DNA of 64,000 nt from Massilia cavernae (GCF_003590855.1 NZ_QYUP01000148.1:1-64000), one strand, 5' to 3'. Shown: positions 1 to 11,225, numbered from the stretch's first letter. Notes: generated by a model from the sequence alone, not told the origin. Program-made: numbers and translations.

Positions 1-92
1 GTGACGGTCCCGGCAGTGTTGTGAACAAGCTAATGTCCAATTAAAAACATCTGCTGTCAACCTGTTAAGTTGGCTAGGCCGGGACAGTCTTG

Positions 93-995
93 TCAGGCAT
101 CGCCACTGGAAAGGGATTGGGGAAGCGAGGTGAGCTTGTCGGGGTTCCGCATTATGAACACCGCTACGATCCGGCCATCGTCGATGATGAACGACTGCGC
201 CGATTCGAGCTTGCCGCCGACATAGCGCAGCAGCCCGGGTTCGCCATTGACGCGCGCGGCGCGGTACACGACCTCGGACGGGAACTGGTGCTCCAGCGAC
301 CAGTAGACGCCGGCCACGCGGCCCGCCCCGTGTAGCACGCGGTGGAAGGACTTGACCTTGCCACCGCCGTCGGCGACCAGTTGCACATCCTCCGACATCA
401 TCGCCTTCATCGACGCACGGTCGCCGCTGGCCGCAGCCTGCATGAACTTCGCCAGCAGTTCGCGGTGCGCGTCCTTCGGCACATCGAAGCGCGGGCGCTC
501 CTGTTGCACCCTCTCCTGCGCCCTGTGCACCAGCTGGCGGCACGACGCTTCGGACTTGCCCAGCATGGCTGCGATATCGGCGTAGTCCTGGTCGAACACC
601 TGCCGCATCAGGAAGGCGGCGCGCTCGTCCGGCGATAGCCGTTCCAGCACCCACATGAAGGCCACCGACACCTCGCTTGCCTGTTCCGCCGCGCTCTCGG
701 GTGTGCGTTCATCCACTTCCACCAGCGGCTCCGGCAGCCACCAGCCGATGTAGGTTTCGCGTTCCGCCTTGCGGGTGCGCAGGCGGTCGATGGCCAGGCG
801 CGTGGTGACGGTGACCAGCCACGCCTCCATCGACTCCACCCCGGCATGGTCGCTGCCGTGCCAGCGCAGCCACGCGTCCTGGACCACGTCCTCCGCATCG
901 GCGCGCATGCCGAGCATGCGGTACGCGATGGAGAATAGGCGCGGCCGGAGTGCGGCAAAGACATCGATGTCGTCAGGGCGGGTGTGGTCGGTCAT
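93..995 (-). CDS. ECF41-family RNA polymerase sigma factor (SigJ-like)
   Basis: 300-residue ECF sigma factor with the standard sigma2 and sigma4 regions (about 15-85 and 110-165) followed by a SnoaL-like C-terminal extension of about 120 residues. Three motifs that define the ECF41 group are visible: WLPEP at 86-90 in the linker, DGGGK at 209-213, and NPDKL at 283-287. In this family the C-terminal extension replaces an anti-sigma factor and controls activity. The gene lies downstream of a carboxymuconolactone-decarboxylase-family gene on the same strand, the classical ECF41 partner, and a perfect ECF41-type promoter precedes that partner. The signal it responds to is unknown for the family. 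The stretch 1-92 downstream shows no gene. Confidence 0.93.
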   Translation of the reverse strand: MTDHTRPDDIDVFAALRPRLFSIAYRMLGMRADAEDVVQDAWLRWHGSDHAGVESMEAWLVTVTTRLAIDRLRTRKAERETYIGWWLPEPLVEVDERTPESAAEQASEVSVAFMWVLERLSPDERAAFLMRQVFDQDYADIAAMLGKSEASCRQLVHRAQERVQQERPRFDVPKDAHRELLAKFMQAAASGDRASMKAMMSEDVQLVADGGGKVKSFHRVLHGAGRVAGVYWSLEHQFPSEVVYRAARVNGEPGLLRYVGGKLESAQSFIIDDGRIVAVFIMRNPDKLTSLPQSLSSGDA

Positions 996-1073
996 GGTGT
1001 AGCAAGTGGAGACGTTGGACGGGGACGGTGACTACAGTGTAGTCCCGTCCCCGCGCGGACAGCCGGCAGCGGC

Positions 1074-1538
1074 TTACATGCCTGGAGGCGGCACTTCCGG
1101 GATCTGGTTGCGCAGGCTCAGGTTGAGCATATTCCATCCCTTGATCACGGCTACCGCGTAGCTGAGTTCCACGATTTCAGCGGGGCTGAAGTGCGGCTGC
1201 AGCTCCGCATAGGCGGCGTCCGTATCGTCGCGCTGCGGCAGCGCATTGACAGCTTCCGCCCAGCCCAGCGCGGCGCGTTCGCGGTCGCTGAAGAACGGCG
1301 CCTCGCGCCATCCCGCGATGGCGTTCAGGTGGCGCGGGTTGGCGTCGTGCTTGATCAGTTCGCGCCAGTGCATGTCGATGCAAACGCCGCAGCCATTGAT
1401 CTGCGAAACGCGCAGGTTGATGAGTTCGACCAGATGAGCGCCGATCGAGCTGTTCTTCACGGATGCCGACAGGTTGATCATCGCCTTCAGGTTGGCCGGG
1501 GCAAGCGTGTAGAAAGGGAGACGTGCAGTATGGGTCAT
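1074..1538 (-). CDS. Carboxymuconolactone decarboxylase / AhpD-family protein, ECF41 partner
   Basis: 154-residue protein of the CMD/AhpD alkylhydroperoxidase-like fold. A CGVC redox pair followed by a nearby His (CGVCIDMHW) matches the AhpD core motif, so a peroxidase or disulfide-reductase role is more likely than true decarboxylation. The start at 1538 is chosen because AAAGG sits a few bases upstream and the family alignment begins at MTHTARLPFY; a longer reading to 1682 would run across the promoter. The gene is followed by the ECF41 sigma factor with an 78-bp gap, a common genomic pairing in which the sigma factor drives its own neighbour. The substrate is unknown. Confidence 0.9.
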   Translation of the reverse strand: MTHTARLPFYTLAPANLKAMINLSASVKNSSIGAHLVELINLRVSQINGCGVCIDMHWRELIKHDANPRHLNAIAGWREAPFFSDRERAALGWAEAVNALPQRDDTDAAYAELQPHFSPAEIVELSYAVAVIKGWNMLNLSLRNQIPEVPPPGM

Positions 1539-1594
1539 GGCGTGCCTTTGACTTGAGGGCGGACGGCGCGGGATGCGCCTTCCATACCCTGTAA

Positions 1595-1621
1595 GACGGG
1601 CGGGACGCGCTGGTTGTGACA
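1595..1621 (-). promoter_or_regulatory. ECF41-type promoter (TGTCACA-N16-CGTC)
   Basis: On the minus strand TGTCACA (1615-1621) is followed after exactly 16 bases by CGTC (1595-1598). This is the consensus reported for ECF41 autoregulated promoters. It lies about 57 bp upstream of the carboxymuconolactone-decarboxylase-family start at 1538 and reads into that gene and then the sigma gene, so the pair is probably one autoregulated operon. Confidence 0.85.
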
Positions 1622-1636
1622 GCTTTGCGATCTTTT

Positions 1637-2347
1637 TTATTTGCCGAGCAGCACCAGCGACTGATTCCACTCGCCTTCCCACTCGTACAGGAAGTCATGC
1701 GCCTTGAACGCGCGCTTCAACTGGGAAATCGGCACGCGGTACACATCGTTCAGCCCAAGCGCCAGCGTAACCGGGTTCCACACCGCCTTGTTCTTGCCCT
1801 TCTTGGCGCTGGCCTTCACGCGCGAGCCGTCGTCGCCGAAGATGCCGCCGGCATCCAGCAGCGCCTGCGCGAGGTCGATCCGCACCAGCGAGCCGAAAGC
1901 CGCCAGCACCTGCTCCCGGTTGATCCCGGCCTGCGATTCCTTTGCTGATTCGGCCTTGGCGGGCTGCGGTTCGGCGTCGCGCTTCAGTTGTTTGGCCAGG
2001 CGCTCCAGGTCCTTTTTCAGGAAACGCAACTCGTGAAGTTCGCGCCGGAAGCCGGGAGCGTCGAGCTTCGCCACGATCTTGTAGGCGTCCTTGGTCATCG
2101 TGATCAGCACATCGCTGCTTCCTTCTGCCAGCCGCCTGGTGTCGCCCTCGTAGAAAATCGGCGCGGCATAGCCGCCGTTAGCGTCGCCGAACAGCTCCGG
2201 ATGGTTGGCGTCATAATCCAGCCATACATAAGGAATCAGCGCATTCTCGATCAGCCGCGCCAGTGTCCATGGCGTGCCGGTTTGCTGCGCCATCCACTCG
2301 CAAGCCTGTTCTGTGGTCGCCCGGAAGGGTAGTTCGATAATTGTCAT
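1637..2347 (-). CDS. Hypothetical protein, 236 aa
   Basis: I do not recognise a family. The protein is soluble, with no signal peptide or membrane segment. An N-terminal globular part (about 1-120) is followed by a charged helical stretch and an Ala/Glu/Lys-rich linker (about 125-145), and a C-terminal part (about 146-236) that starts INREQVLAAFGSLV. The linker suggests two domains. Codon use matches the neighbours. The gene is divergent from polB with a 119-bp gap, and its 3' end lies only 15 bp before the ECF41 promoter, so read-through into that operon is possible. Confidence 0.7.
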   Translation of the reverse strand: MTIIELPFRATTEQACEWMAQQTGTPWTLARLIENALIPYVWLDYDANHPELFGDANGGYAAPIFYEGDTRRLAEGSSDVLITMTKDAYKIVAKLDAPGFRRELHELRFLKKDLERLAKQLKRDAEPQPAKAESAKESQAGINREQVLAAFGSLVRIDLAQALLDAGGIFGDDGSRVKASAKKGKNKAVWNPVTLALGLNDVYRVPISQLKRAFKAHDFLYEWEGEWNQSLVLLGK

Positions 2348-2466
2348 TTCTCTTTTCGTTTTCGTATGCGGGCTGCCGACGGCCGTGCACAGGATTCGCG
2401 CCGTGCCTTATCATGCTGGCGGCCATGATATGTTAAACAGCCCGATCCAGGAAAAAAGGCAGCGCG

Positions 2467-4836
2467 TTGGACCAACTACAGCAAGGATTTCTCCTCACCC
2501 GGCACTGGCGCGACACGGCGGCCGGGACGGAGGTCGAGTTCTGGCTGGCGACCGACGCCGGCCCGCGCCACATCCGCCTTGCGAATCATCCATCGGTGGC
2601 TTTCATCCCGGCCGAACAGCGCGCACAGGCAGAGCAGGTCTTGCAGGCCGAACGCGGCTACGAGTTGCGCCCGCTCGCCCTCAGCGATTTCCACCACCGT
2701 CCCGTGCTCGGCTTGTATTGCACGCAGTACCGCCAGCTGCTAAAACTGTCGAAGCGCCTGCGCGAATACGGCGTCGACGTGTACGAAGCCGATATCCGTC
2801 CGCCCGAACGCTACCTGATGGAACGCTTCATCACCGCGCCCGTCGTGTTCGACGGTGCAGGCAATCCGGACGCCAAAGGCCCGCTGCTTGATGCGCTGAT
2901 GAAGCCCGCGCCCGGCTACCGACCGCAGTTGCGGCTTGTGTCGCTCGATATCGAAACCACCGCGCACGGCGAACTGTATTCCATCGCGCTGGAAGGATGC
3001 GGCCAGCGCCAGGTCTACATGCTGGGGCCTCCCAACGGCGGCAGCGAGGCGCTCGACTTCGACCTCGAATACTGCGACAGCCATTCGCGGATTCTGGAGA
3101 GGCTGAACCAGTGGATGGAAACGCACGACCCTGACGCCATCATCGGCTGGAACCTGGTGCAGTTCGACCTGCGCGTCCTGCAGCGCCACGCGGAGCGCAA
3201 CAAGATTCCGCTGCTGCTCGGGCGCGGCGGCACTCCGATGGAATGGCGCGAACACGGCAGCAAGCAGCACTTCTTCGCGGCTGCCGCGGGCCGCCTGATC
3301 ATCGACGGCATCGAGGCGCTCAAGTCGGCCACGTGGAGCTTCCCGTCGTTCAGCCTGGAGCACGTTTCGCAGGCGCTGCTCGGCGAAGGCAAGTCCATCG
3401 ACAATCCGTACCAGCGAATGGCGGAAATCGACCGCCGCTTCGCCGAGGACAAGCCGGCGCTGGCGCGCTACAACCTGAAGGACTGCGAGCTGGTGACGCG
3501 CATCTTCCACAGGACCGAGCTGCTGACCTTCCTGCTCGAACGCGCCAGCGTGACCGGGCTGGCCGCCGATCGCAGCGGCGGATCGGTCGCCGCGTTCGAG
3601 CACCTGTACATGCCGATGATGCACCGCCAAGGCTTCGTGGCGCCCAACCTCGGCGACGTCGCCGGCGAAAACAGCCCGGGCGGCTATGTGATGGATTCGC
3701 GTTCGGGCCTGTACGACTCGGTGCTGGTACTCGATTACAAAAGCCTGTACCCCTCGATCATCCGCACCTTCCTGATCGACCCGGTCGGGCTGGTCGAAGG
3801 CACGCGCACCGAAGATGGACAGGCGACGGTGGAAGGCTTCCGCGGCGCGCGCTTCTCGCGCGACAAGCACTGCCTGCCCGCGATCGTCAAGCAGATCTGG
3901 GACGGCCGCGACGCGGCCAAGCGCGACAACAACAAGCCGCTGTCGCAGGCGCTGAAGATCATCATGAACGCATTCTACGGCGTGCTCGGGTCGAGCGGTT
4001 GCCGCTTCTTCGACCCCAGGCTGGCGTCGTCGATCACGCTGCGCGGGCAGGAGATCATGCACCTCACGCGCCGGCTGATCGAGGAGCAGGGTTATGACGT
4101 GATTTACGGCGACACCGACTCCACCTTCGTCTGGCTCAAGCACGCGCATGGCGAAGAGAAGGCGGCCGAAATCGGCCGCGCGCTGGTAAAGCACGTCAAC
4201 CAGTGGCTGGTGGAACACTTGCGAACGGAATTCCGGCTTGACAGCGCGCTGGAACTTCAGTTCGAAACGCATTACCGCCGCTTCCTGATGCCGACTATCC
4301 GCGGTTCGGACGAGGGCAGCAAGAAGCGCTATGCGGGCCTGATCCGCATGCCGGATGGCAGCGAGACCATGGTGTACAAGGGCCTGGAGACGGTGCGCAG
4401 CGACTGGACGCCGCTGGCGCAGCAGTTCCAGCAGGAGCTGTACATGCGCATCTTCAAGGGCGGACCATACCAGGACTACGTGCGCGATTTCGCCGCGCGT
4501 ACCGCTGCGGGCGAGCTTGATGAACTGCTGGTGTACCGGAAGCGCCTGCGCCGCACCCTGGACGATTACGAACGCAACGTGCCACCGCACGTGCGCGCGG
4601 CGCGCATGGCCGATGAATACAACCGGAAGCACGGGCGCCCGCTGCAGTACCAGAATGGCGGGTGGATCCGGTATGTGATCACCGTGGCGGGGCCAGAGCC
4701 GCTGGAGACGCAGCGGTCACCGATCGATTATGAGCATTATTTGACGAAGCAGCTGCAGCCTGTCGCCGATGCCATATTGCCGTTTGTGGGGGATGATTTT
4801 TCGAAGTTGACGAGCCGTCAAAGGACGTTGTTTTAG
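2467..4836 (+). CDS. polB: DNA polymerase II (family B), TTG start
   Basis: 789-residue family B polymerase, close to the 783 residues of E. coli Pol II, which replicates past lesions and restarts stalled forks. The 3'-5' exonuclease site is seen at SLDIETT (catalytic D161/E163) and [10 protein letters not shown]. The polymerase site shows motif [10 protein letters not shown] (about 423), motif [13 protein letters not shown] and motif C YGDTDS (about 547-552). All catalytic acidic residues are present. The TTG start follows an AGGAAAAAAGG ribosome site and gives the conserved N terminus [15 protein letters not shown] saw no clear LexA box (CTG-N10-CAG) in the 119-bp upstream gap, although polB is SOS-controlled in E. 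coli. It converges with acs. Confidence 0.96.
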   Translation: MDQLQQGFLLTRHWRDTAAGTEVEFWLATDAGPRHIRLANHPSVAFIPAEQRAQAEQVLQAERGYELRPLALSDFHHRPVLGLYCTQYRQLLKLSKRLREYGVDVYEADIRPPERYLMERFITAPVVFDGAGNPDAKGPLLDALMKPAPGYRPQLRLVSLDIETTAHGELYSIALEGCGQRQVYMLGPPNGGSEALDFDLEYCDSHSRILERLNQWMETHDPDAIIGWNLVQFDLRVLQRHAERNKIPLLLGRGGTPMEWREHGSKQHFFAAAAGRLIIDGIEALKSATWSFPSFSLEHVSQALLGEGKSIDNPYQRMAEIDRRFAEDKPALARYNLKDCELVTRIFHRTELLTFLLERASVTGLAADRSGGSVAAFEHLYMPMMHRQGFVAPNLGDVAGENSPGGYVMDSRSGLYDSVLVLDYKSLYPSIIRTFLIDPVGLVEGTRTEDGQATVEGFRGARFSRDKHCLPAIVKQIWDGRDAAKRDNNKPLSQALKIIMNAFYGVLGSSGCRFFDPRLASSITLRGQEIMHLTRRLIEEQGYDVIYGDTDSTFVWLKHAHGEEKAAEIGRALVKHVNQWLVEHLRTEFRLDSALELQFETHYRRFLMPTIRGSDEGSKKRYAGLIRMPDGSETMVYKGLETVRSDWTPLAQQFQQELYMRIFKGGPYQDYVRDFAARTAAGELDELLVYRKRLRRTLDDYERNVPPHVRAARMADEYNRKHGRPLQYQNGGWIRYVITVAGPEPLETQRSPIDYEHYLTKQLQPVADAILPFVGDDFSKLTSRQRTLF

Positions 4837-4855
4837 GCGCCCCAAAACGAATTCC

Positions 4856-4894
4856 CGTAGGGCGGACAAGCGCGAAGCGCTTGTCCGCCCTACG
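4856..4894. repeat. Palindromic REP-like element, GTAGGGCGGACAAGCG family
   Basis: A perfect 18-bp inverted repeat with a GAA loop sits between the convergent polB and acs genes. It begins cGTAGGGCGG, and the same core recurs at 9322, 45084 and 55872. The position and stem strength suggest a shared transcription stop for both genes. The GTAG lead is typical of REP sequences mobilised by RAYT transposases, but no such gene is present in the window. Confidence 0.85.
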
Positions 4895-4904
4895 TGTTAA
4901 TAGC

Positions 4905-6896
<1,992 letters not shown>

Positions 6897-7142
6897 GCCT
6901 GTCTCCCTGTAGGTTTGCGCTAGTTTGGCAAGTACATTAGACACCGTCGCTTACTGCCCCCTTACAGTGCAAAAAAGTCCACGATGCCGCTTTGTTATGG
7001 TGCGCCGCATCCGGCGCTTGCTGGCTGTGATTTTACCAACGTTTCAATCGCTGCCAAAGTCCGCACCTTGCAAAACGTCATCGCCTAGCCCGTGTAAAAT
7101 GACGCATCGCAAATTTCTGCATTCCATTGGAGCATTGACCGC

Positions 7143-7760
7143 ATGGCCGTTCCGCGCAATACGAACACCCTTCCTGCACGAATGACGCCCCTGAACCGCG
7201 TGATTTTCGCCAGCCGCTGGCTCCAGATGCCGCTATACCTTGGCCTGATCCTGGCGCAGTGCGTCTACGTGTTCCATTTCTGGGTCGAGCTGAAGGACCT
7301 GATCGGAGCGGCGATGGGCAATGTGGATTCGCTCAAGCACCTGCTCGACGCCGTCACGGTGCCGGACGCGCCGCGCCCGGATAAACTGAACGAAGCAACC
7401 ATCATGCTGGTGGTGCTCGGCCTGATCGATGTGGTGATGATTTCGAACCTCCTGATCATGGTGATCGTCGGCGGCTACGAGACCTTTGTGTCGCGCATGA
7501 ACCTGGAAGGCCATCGGGACCAGCCGGAATGGCTGTCGCATGTAAACGCCTCGGTCCTGAAGACCAAGCTGGCGATGGCGATCATCGGCATTTCTTCGAT
7601 CCACCTGCTGAAAACCTTTATCAACGCGGCCGCCTACGAACCGAAGGTGCTGATCGCGCAAACCGTGATCCACTGCGTGTTCCTGGTGTCCGCGGTTGCG
7701 ATCGCGTATACCGACCGCATCATGACGGCGACCCAAGCCGCCTCAAAAGCCAATCATTAA
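7143..7760 (+). CDS. YqhA/UPF0114 family inner-membrane protein
   Basis: 205 residues with about four hydrophobic segments (roughly 27-47, 93-118, 140-160, 170-192) and the conserved opening [22 protein letters not shown] of the UPF0114/TIGR00645 family. The N-terminal 15 residues are poorly conserved, so ATG at 7183 is an alternative start. The function of the family is not established. Class I fumarase follows after 18 bp on the same strand, so the two are probably co-transcribed. Confidence 0.9.
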   Translation: MAVPRNTNTLPARMTPLNRVIFASRWLQMPLYLGLILAQCVYVFHFWVELKDLIGAAMGNVDSLKHLLDAVTVPDAPRPDKLNEATIMLVVLGLIDVVMISNLLIMVIVGGYETFVSRMNLEGHRDQPEWLSHVNASVLKTKLAMAIIGISSIHLLKTFINAAAYEPKVLIAQTVIHCVFLVSAVAIAYTDRIMTATQAASKANH

Positions 7761-7778
7761 CATCAACCGAGAATTGCC

Positions 7779-9308
7779 ATGACCGTCATCAAACAGGAAG
7801 ACCTGATCGAATCCGTCGCCGCCGCGCTTCAGTACATCAGCTATTACCACCCTGCCGATTACATCCAGCACCTTGCGCGCGCGTATGAGGCGGAACAGAG
7901 CCCGGCGGCGAAGGATGCGATCGCCCAGATCCTGACCAACTCGCGCATGTGCGCCGAAGGCAAGCGCCCAATCTGCCAGGACACCGGCATCGTCAACGTG
8001 TTCCTGAAGATCGGCATGGGCGTGCGCTTCGAAGGCTTCAGCGGCACCGTCACCGACGCGATCAACGAAGGCGTGCGCCGCGCGTACAACTTCGACGATA
8101 ACAAGCTGCGCGCCTCCATCGTGGCCGACCCGCAGTTCGACCGCAAGAACACCAAGGACAACACCCCGGCCGTGGTCCACATGGAACTGGTCGAAGGCGA
8201 CACCGTCGACGTCAAGGTCGCGGCCAAGGGCGGCGGCTCCGAGAACAAGTCGAAGTTCGTCATGCTGAACCCGTCCGACTCGCTGGTCGACTGGGTGATG
8301 AAGACCGTGCCGACCATGGGGGCGGGCTGGTGCCCGCCAGGCATGCTGGGCATCGGCATCGGCGGCACCGCCGAAAAGGCGATGCTGATGGCGAAGGAAG
8401 TCCTGATGGACGACATCGACATGTATGAGCTGAAGCAGCGCGGCCCGCAGAACAAGACCGAAGAACTGCGTATCGAACTGTGCGACAAGATCAACGCGCT
8501 GGGCATCGGCGCGCAGGGCCTGGGCGGCCTGACCACGGTGCTCGATGTGAAGATCATGATGCACCCGACCCACGCCGCATCGAAGCCGGTGGCGATGATC
8601 CCGAACTGCGCCGCTACGCGCCACGCGCACTTCGTGCTCGATGGCTCCGGACCGAGCTACATCGAACCGCCTGCGCTGTCGACCTGGCCGGAAGTGCACT
8701 GGACCCCGGACACCGAAAAATCGCGCCGCGTGAACCTCGACACCCTGACCAAGGAAGAAGTCGCATCGTGGAAGCCGGGCCAGACCCTGCTCCTGAACGG
8801 CAAGATGCTGACCGGCCGCGACGCCGCGCACAAGCGCATCCAGGACATGCTGGCCAAGGGCGAAAAGCTGCCGGTTGACTTCACCAACCGCGTGATCTAC
8901 TACGTCGGCCCGGTCGATCCGGTGCGTGACGAGGCCGTCGGCCCTGCAGGTCCGACGACCGCGACCCGCATGGACAAGTTCACCGACATGATGCTGGAGC
9001 AGACCGGCCTGATCGCGATGATCGGCAAGGCCGAGCGCGGCCCTGCGGCGATCGAATCGATCAAGAAGCACCAGTCGGCCTACCTGATGGCGGTCGGCGG
9101 TGCGGCCTACCTGGTATCAAAAGCGATCAAGAGCGCGAAAGTGCTGGGCTTCGAAGACATGGGCATGGAAGCGATCTACGAGTTCGACGTAACCGACATG
9201 CCGGTAACGGTGGCAGTCGACTCGCAAGGCACCTCGGTCCACAACACCGGCCCGAAGGAATGGGCCGCCAAGATCGAAGCGCTGAACGTCCCAATCGTCA
9301 CCGCTTGA
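7779..9308 (+). CDS. fumA: Class I fumarate hydratase, [4Fe-4S]
   Basis: 509-residue iron-sulfur fumarase catalysing the reversible hydration of fumarate to malate in the citric acid cycle. It carries both the Fe-S N-terminal half and the C-terminal beta domain in one chain. Three conserved cysteines expected to hold the cluster are visible: C66 (ICQDTG), C185 (GWCPPG) and C277 (IPNCAATRH). The start has GAGAA upstream. The enzyme class is oxygen-sensitive and unrelated in sequence to FumC. An intrinsic terminator at 9415-9458 ends the transcript. Confidence 0.95.
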   Translation: MTVIKQEDLIESVAAALQYISYYHPADYIQHLARAYEAEQSPAAKDAIAQILTNSRMCAEGKRPICQDTGIVNVFLKIGMGVRFEGFSGTVTDAINEGVRRAYNFDDNKLRASIVADPQFDRKNTKDNTPAVVHMELVEGDTVDVKVAAKGGGSENKSKFVMLNPSDSLVDWVMKTVPTMGAGWCPPGMLGIGIGGTAEKAMLMAKEVLMDDIDMYELKQRGPQNKTEELRIELCDKINALGIGAQGLGGLTTVLDVKIMMHPTHAASKPVAMIPNCAATRHAHFVLDGSGPSYIEPPALSTWPEVHWTPDTEKSRRVNLDTLTKEEVASWKPGQTLLLNGKMLTGRDAAHKRIQDMLAKGEKLPVDFTNRVIYYVGPVDPVRDEAVGPAGPTTATRMDKFTDMMLEQTGLIAMIGKAERGPAAIESIKKHQSAYLMAVGGAAYLVSKAIKSAKVLGFEDMGMEAIYEFDVTDMPVTVAVDSQGTSVHNTGPKEWAAKIEALNVPIVTA

Positions 9309-9321
9309 TTCGTTAAAATCA

Positions 9322-9443
9322 CGTAGGGCGGATAAGCGGAGCGGTGGAGCGCGGGTTTCGAATCGCGCGCGATGAGCGCGCGGAACGGTCTCCGCTTGCA
9401 GCGGAGACTCCTTTATCCGCCATTCACATGCTGAATGGCGGAT
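9322..9443. repeat. Composite REP-like element, GTAGGGCGGATAAGCG family
   Basis: Begins acGTAGGGCGGATAAGCGGA just after fumA and contains several nested inverted repeats (GCGCGC runs, TCTCCGCT/AGCGGAGA) before ending in TTATCCGCC. It shares its first 14 bases with the copies at 4856 and 45084. The distal part has been used as the fumA terminator. Confidence 0.75.
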
Positions 9444-9458
9444 GCGCTTTTTTTTTTT
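9415..9458 (+). terminator. Rho-independent terminator after fumA
   Basis: A 12-bp perfect stem ATCCGCCATTCA / TGAATGGCGGAT with a 5-base loop is followed by GCGC and 11 consecutive T residues. It separates fumA from murI. Confidence 0.85.
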
Positions 9459-9491
9459 CACTGGCCGAAAACTGCGCTACCATTCGCAAAT

Positions 9492-10334
9492 ATGACCACG
9501 ACGACGTCCCCCAACACCAGCGCCCCCATCGGCGTATTCGACTCCGGCGTGGGCGGCCTGTCGGTGCTGCGCCACATCCACGCCCAGCTCCCGCACGAAC
9601 ACCTGATGTACTTCGCCGACTCCGGCTTCGCCCCCTACGGCGACAAGCCCGAGCAAGTGGTCGCCGAACGCTCGCTCGCCATCGCCGCCTTCCTGGTCGA
9701 ACGCGGCGCCAAGGCACTGGTAGTCGCCTGCAACACCGCCACCATCGCCGCCATCCGCCTGCTGCGCGAGCACTACCCCGACTTGCCCATCGTCGGCGTC
9801 GAGCCCGGCCTGAAGCCTGCGGCGGCCGCCTCACGCAGCGGCAAGATCGGCGTGCTGGCAACCGAAAGCACCTTGGGCGGCGAGAAATTCCTGCAATTGC
9901 GCGAACAAGTCGCGCAGACCAGCAAGGTGGACTTCCTGCTGCGCGGCTGCACCGGCCTCGCCGACCAGATCGAACTGGGTGAACTGGACTCCGCCGCCAC
10001 CATGGCCATGCTCGAAGGCTACGTAGTGCCGCTGCTGAACCAGGGCGCCGATACGCTGGTGCTCGGCTGCACCCACTACCCTTTTGTGAGCGCCGCGATA
10101 GAAACCATCGCGCGCCGCAGCGGATCGAAAGACGTGACGCTGATCGACACAGGCGACGCGGTAGCGCGCCAGCTGGCCCGCCTGCTGGCTGCGGCTGAAC
10201 TTGCCAACCGGTCGCAGGCGAAAGCCGGCATCGAAGGCTTCACCACGGGCAGCGCGAGCGCCCTGTCGGTGGCATTCAGCGGCCTGCTGGGGCTGCAGGC
10301 GCCGGTCACGGAAGCCGTGCTGAGTCCCGTGTAG
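9492..10334 (+). CDS. murI: Glutamate racemase
   Basis: 280-residue racemase making D-glutamate for peptidoglycan. The two-base catalytic cysteines are C80 (VVACNTATI) and C193 (LGCTHYPF), with the N-terminal IGVFDSGVGGLSV phosphate-like motif. Length matches the family (about 265-285). The start at 9492 is preferred to the ATG at 9435, because the latter lies inside the terminator stem and T-run. Confidence 0.95.
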   Translation: MTTTTSPNTSAPIGVFDSGVGGLSVLRHIHAQLPHEHLMYFADSGFAPYGDKPEQVVAERSLAIAAFLVERGAKALVVACNTATIAAIRLLREHYPDLPIVGVEPGLKPAAAASRSGKIGVLATESTLGGEKFLQLREQVAQTSKVDFLLRGCTGLADQIELGELDSAATMAMLEGYVVPLLNQGADTLVLGCTHYPFVSAAIETIARRSGSKDVTLIDTGDAVARQLARLLAAAELANRSQAKAGIEGFTTGSASALSVAFSGLLGLQAPVTEAVLSPV

Positions 10335-10364
10335 AAGGCATTTCCGCCATCACGGCAATTAGAT

Positions 10365-10393
10365 TTGCCAATCCAAAAATAAGTTTGTATAAT
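10365..10393 (+). promoter_or_regulatory. Sigma-70 promoter of tRNA-His
   Basis: TTGCCA (10365-10370), a 17-base spacer and a consensus TATAAT (10388-10393) lie 43 bp before the tRNA. This is a near-consensus stable-RNA promoter. Confidence 0.85.
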
Positions 10394-10435
10394 CTCTAGC
10401 TGTCCCGGAAGCATCGAGACAAATGCAAGTTCAGT

Positions 10436-10512
10436 GGTGGCTGTAGCTCAGTTGGTAGAGTCCAGGATTGTGATTCCTGTTGTCGTGGGTTCGAGCCCCA
10501 TCAGCCACCCCA
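10436..10512 (+). tRNA. tRNA-His (anticodon GTG)
   Basis: Folds as a complete cloverleaf: acceptor stem GTGGCTG/CAGCCAC, anticodon stem CAGGA/TCCTG around TTGTGAT, and T-loop TTCGAGC. The G at 10436 provides the G-1 that pairs with discriminator C73, both hallmarks of tRNA-His. CCA (10510-10512) is encoded. It has its own promoter and terminator. Confidence 0.96.
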
Positions 10513-10541
10513 TTTTCTGAACGTGCAATCCAACAAACATC

Positions 10542-10564
10542 AAAGCCGCCCTGTGCGGCTTTTT
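10542..10564 (+). terminator. Rho-independent terminator of tRNA-His
   Basis: Stem AAAGCCGC/GCGGCTTT with loop CCTGT, running into a T-rich tail (TTTTTGTTTTC). Confidence 0.85.
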
Positions 10565-10601
10565 GTTTTCAGAGTCAGTTCACGCGACTTGGCTGGCATC
10601 G

Positions 10602-10928
10602 TCAGGCGACTACTACCTCGCACAAGTCCGGCGCAGGTTGCACTTGCATCGGAGCAGCCTTGAATCGCTGCTCCGCCTGCCAAATGTCATAGGCGCTTTG
10701 CTCCGCCAGCCACAAGCGGGCGTCGCCGCCACGCTCAACGCCTAGCCATGCCTCGATGCGCAATGCCATTTCAGGCGAGATTGCGGCGTGGCCATTGAGC
10801 ACGCGGGACAGCGTTACCCTACTTACGTCCAGTTGTTGCGCGGCTTGGGTTACGGACAGTCCCAGCGCGGGCAACACGTCATCGCGCAGGGTCAGGCCGG
10901 GATGCGGTGGGTTAAACATGCGTGCCAT
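10602..10928 (-). CDS. higA: HigA-family antitoxin (XRE helix-turn-helix)
   Basis: 108 residues. The opening NPPHPGLTLRDDVLPALGLSVTQAAQQLDVSRVTLSRVLNG is the VapI/HigA helix-turn-helix signature (about 8-60), followed by the usual WLAEQSAYDIWQAE segment. It neutralises HigB and represses the operon by DNA binding in characterised systems. It follows higB by 14-33 bp depending on the reading of that gene. Since higB is frameshifted here, HigA may now be an orphan regulator. Confidence 0.92.
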   Translation of the reverse strand: MARMFNPPHPGLTLRDDVLPALGLSVTQAAQQLDVSRVTLSRVLNGHAAISPEMALRIEAWLGVERGGDARLWLAEQSAYDIWQAEQRFKAAPMQVQPAPDLCEVVVA

Positions 10929-10942
10929 AGTTGGCCCCCTTC

Positions 10943-11225
10943 TTAGTGGTAATCTTGGTAATCAACCAGCACGGCATCCATGCCATCGAATTTTGAACGT
11001 CATGCGCCAGTTGCCACTAACCCATACGGAAAATTGCCCGTGGAATTCGCGCCCCTTTAAGGGGTGCAACTTCCAACCCGGCAGGTTCATGCCCTGGGGA
11101 CTCGGGCTCTCATTCAGGCGGCGCAACATGGCGCCAAGTCGCTGGGCATGGGCAGCTTGAATGCCGGCCATGCTTCCCGTCTCGAAAAACGCCTTCAGGC
11201 CCTTATGCTGAAACGATTTTATCAT
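10943..11225 (-). pseudogene. higB: HigB-family mRNA interferase toxin, frameshifted near its 3' end
   Basis: The readable frame is 87 residues and ends FKIRWHGCRAG at 10962. Removing one A from the AAAA run at 10991-10994 gives a 93-residue protein ending FDGMDAVLVDYQDYH, the normal HigB C terminus, with stop at 10943-10945. In Proteus HigB, His54, Asp90, Tyr91 and His92 are needed for mRNA cleavage. Here H54 is intact (WKLHPLKG) but the terminal DYH lies beyond the frameshift. The toxin is therefore probably inactive unless slippage on the A run restores it or the base is a sequencing error. It precedes higA, the usual higBA order. Confidence 0.85.

Noticed and set aside
2348-2466. LexA box before polB
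   Set aside because: No CTG-N10-CAG site close to consensus could be found, although SOS control would be expected from E. coli.
2740-4632. Long minus-strand open frame of 630 codons opposite polB
   Set aside because: Shadow frame of a high-GC gene; the plus strand encodes a complete family B polymerase with all motifs.
10602-11225. Mobile element remnant around the HigBA module
   Set aside because: No transposase, integrase, terminal repeats or clear tRNA-end duplication near tRNA-His were seen.
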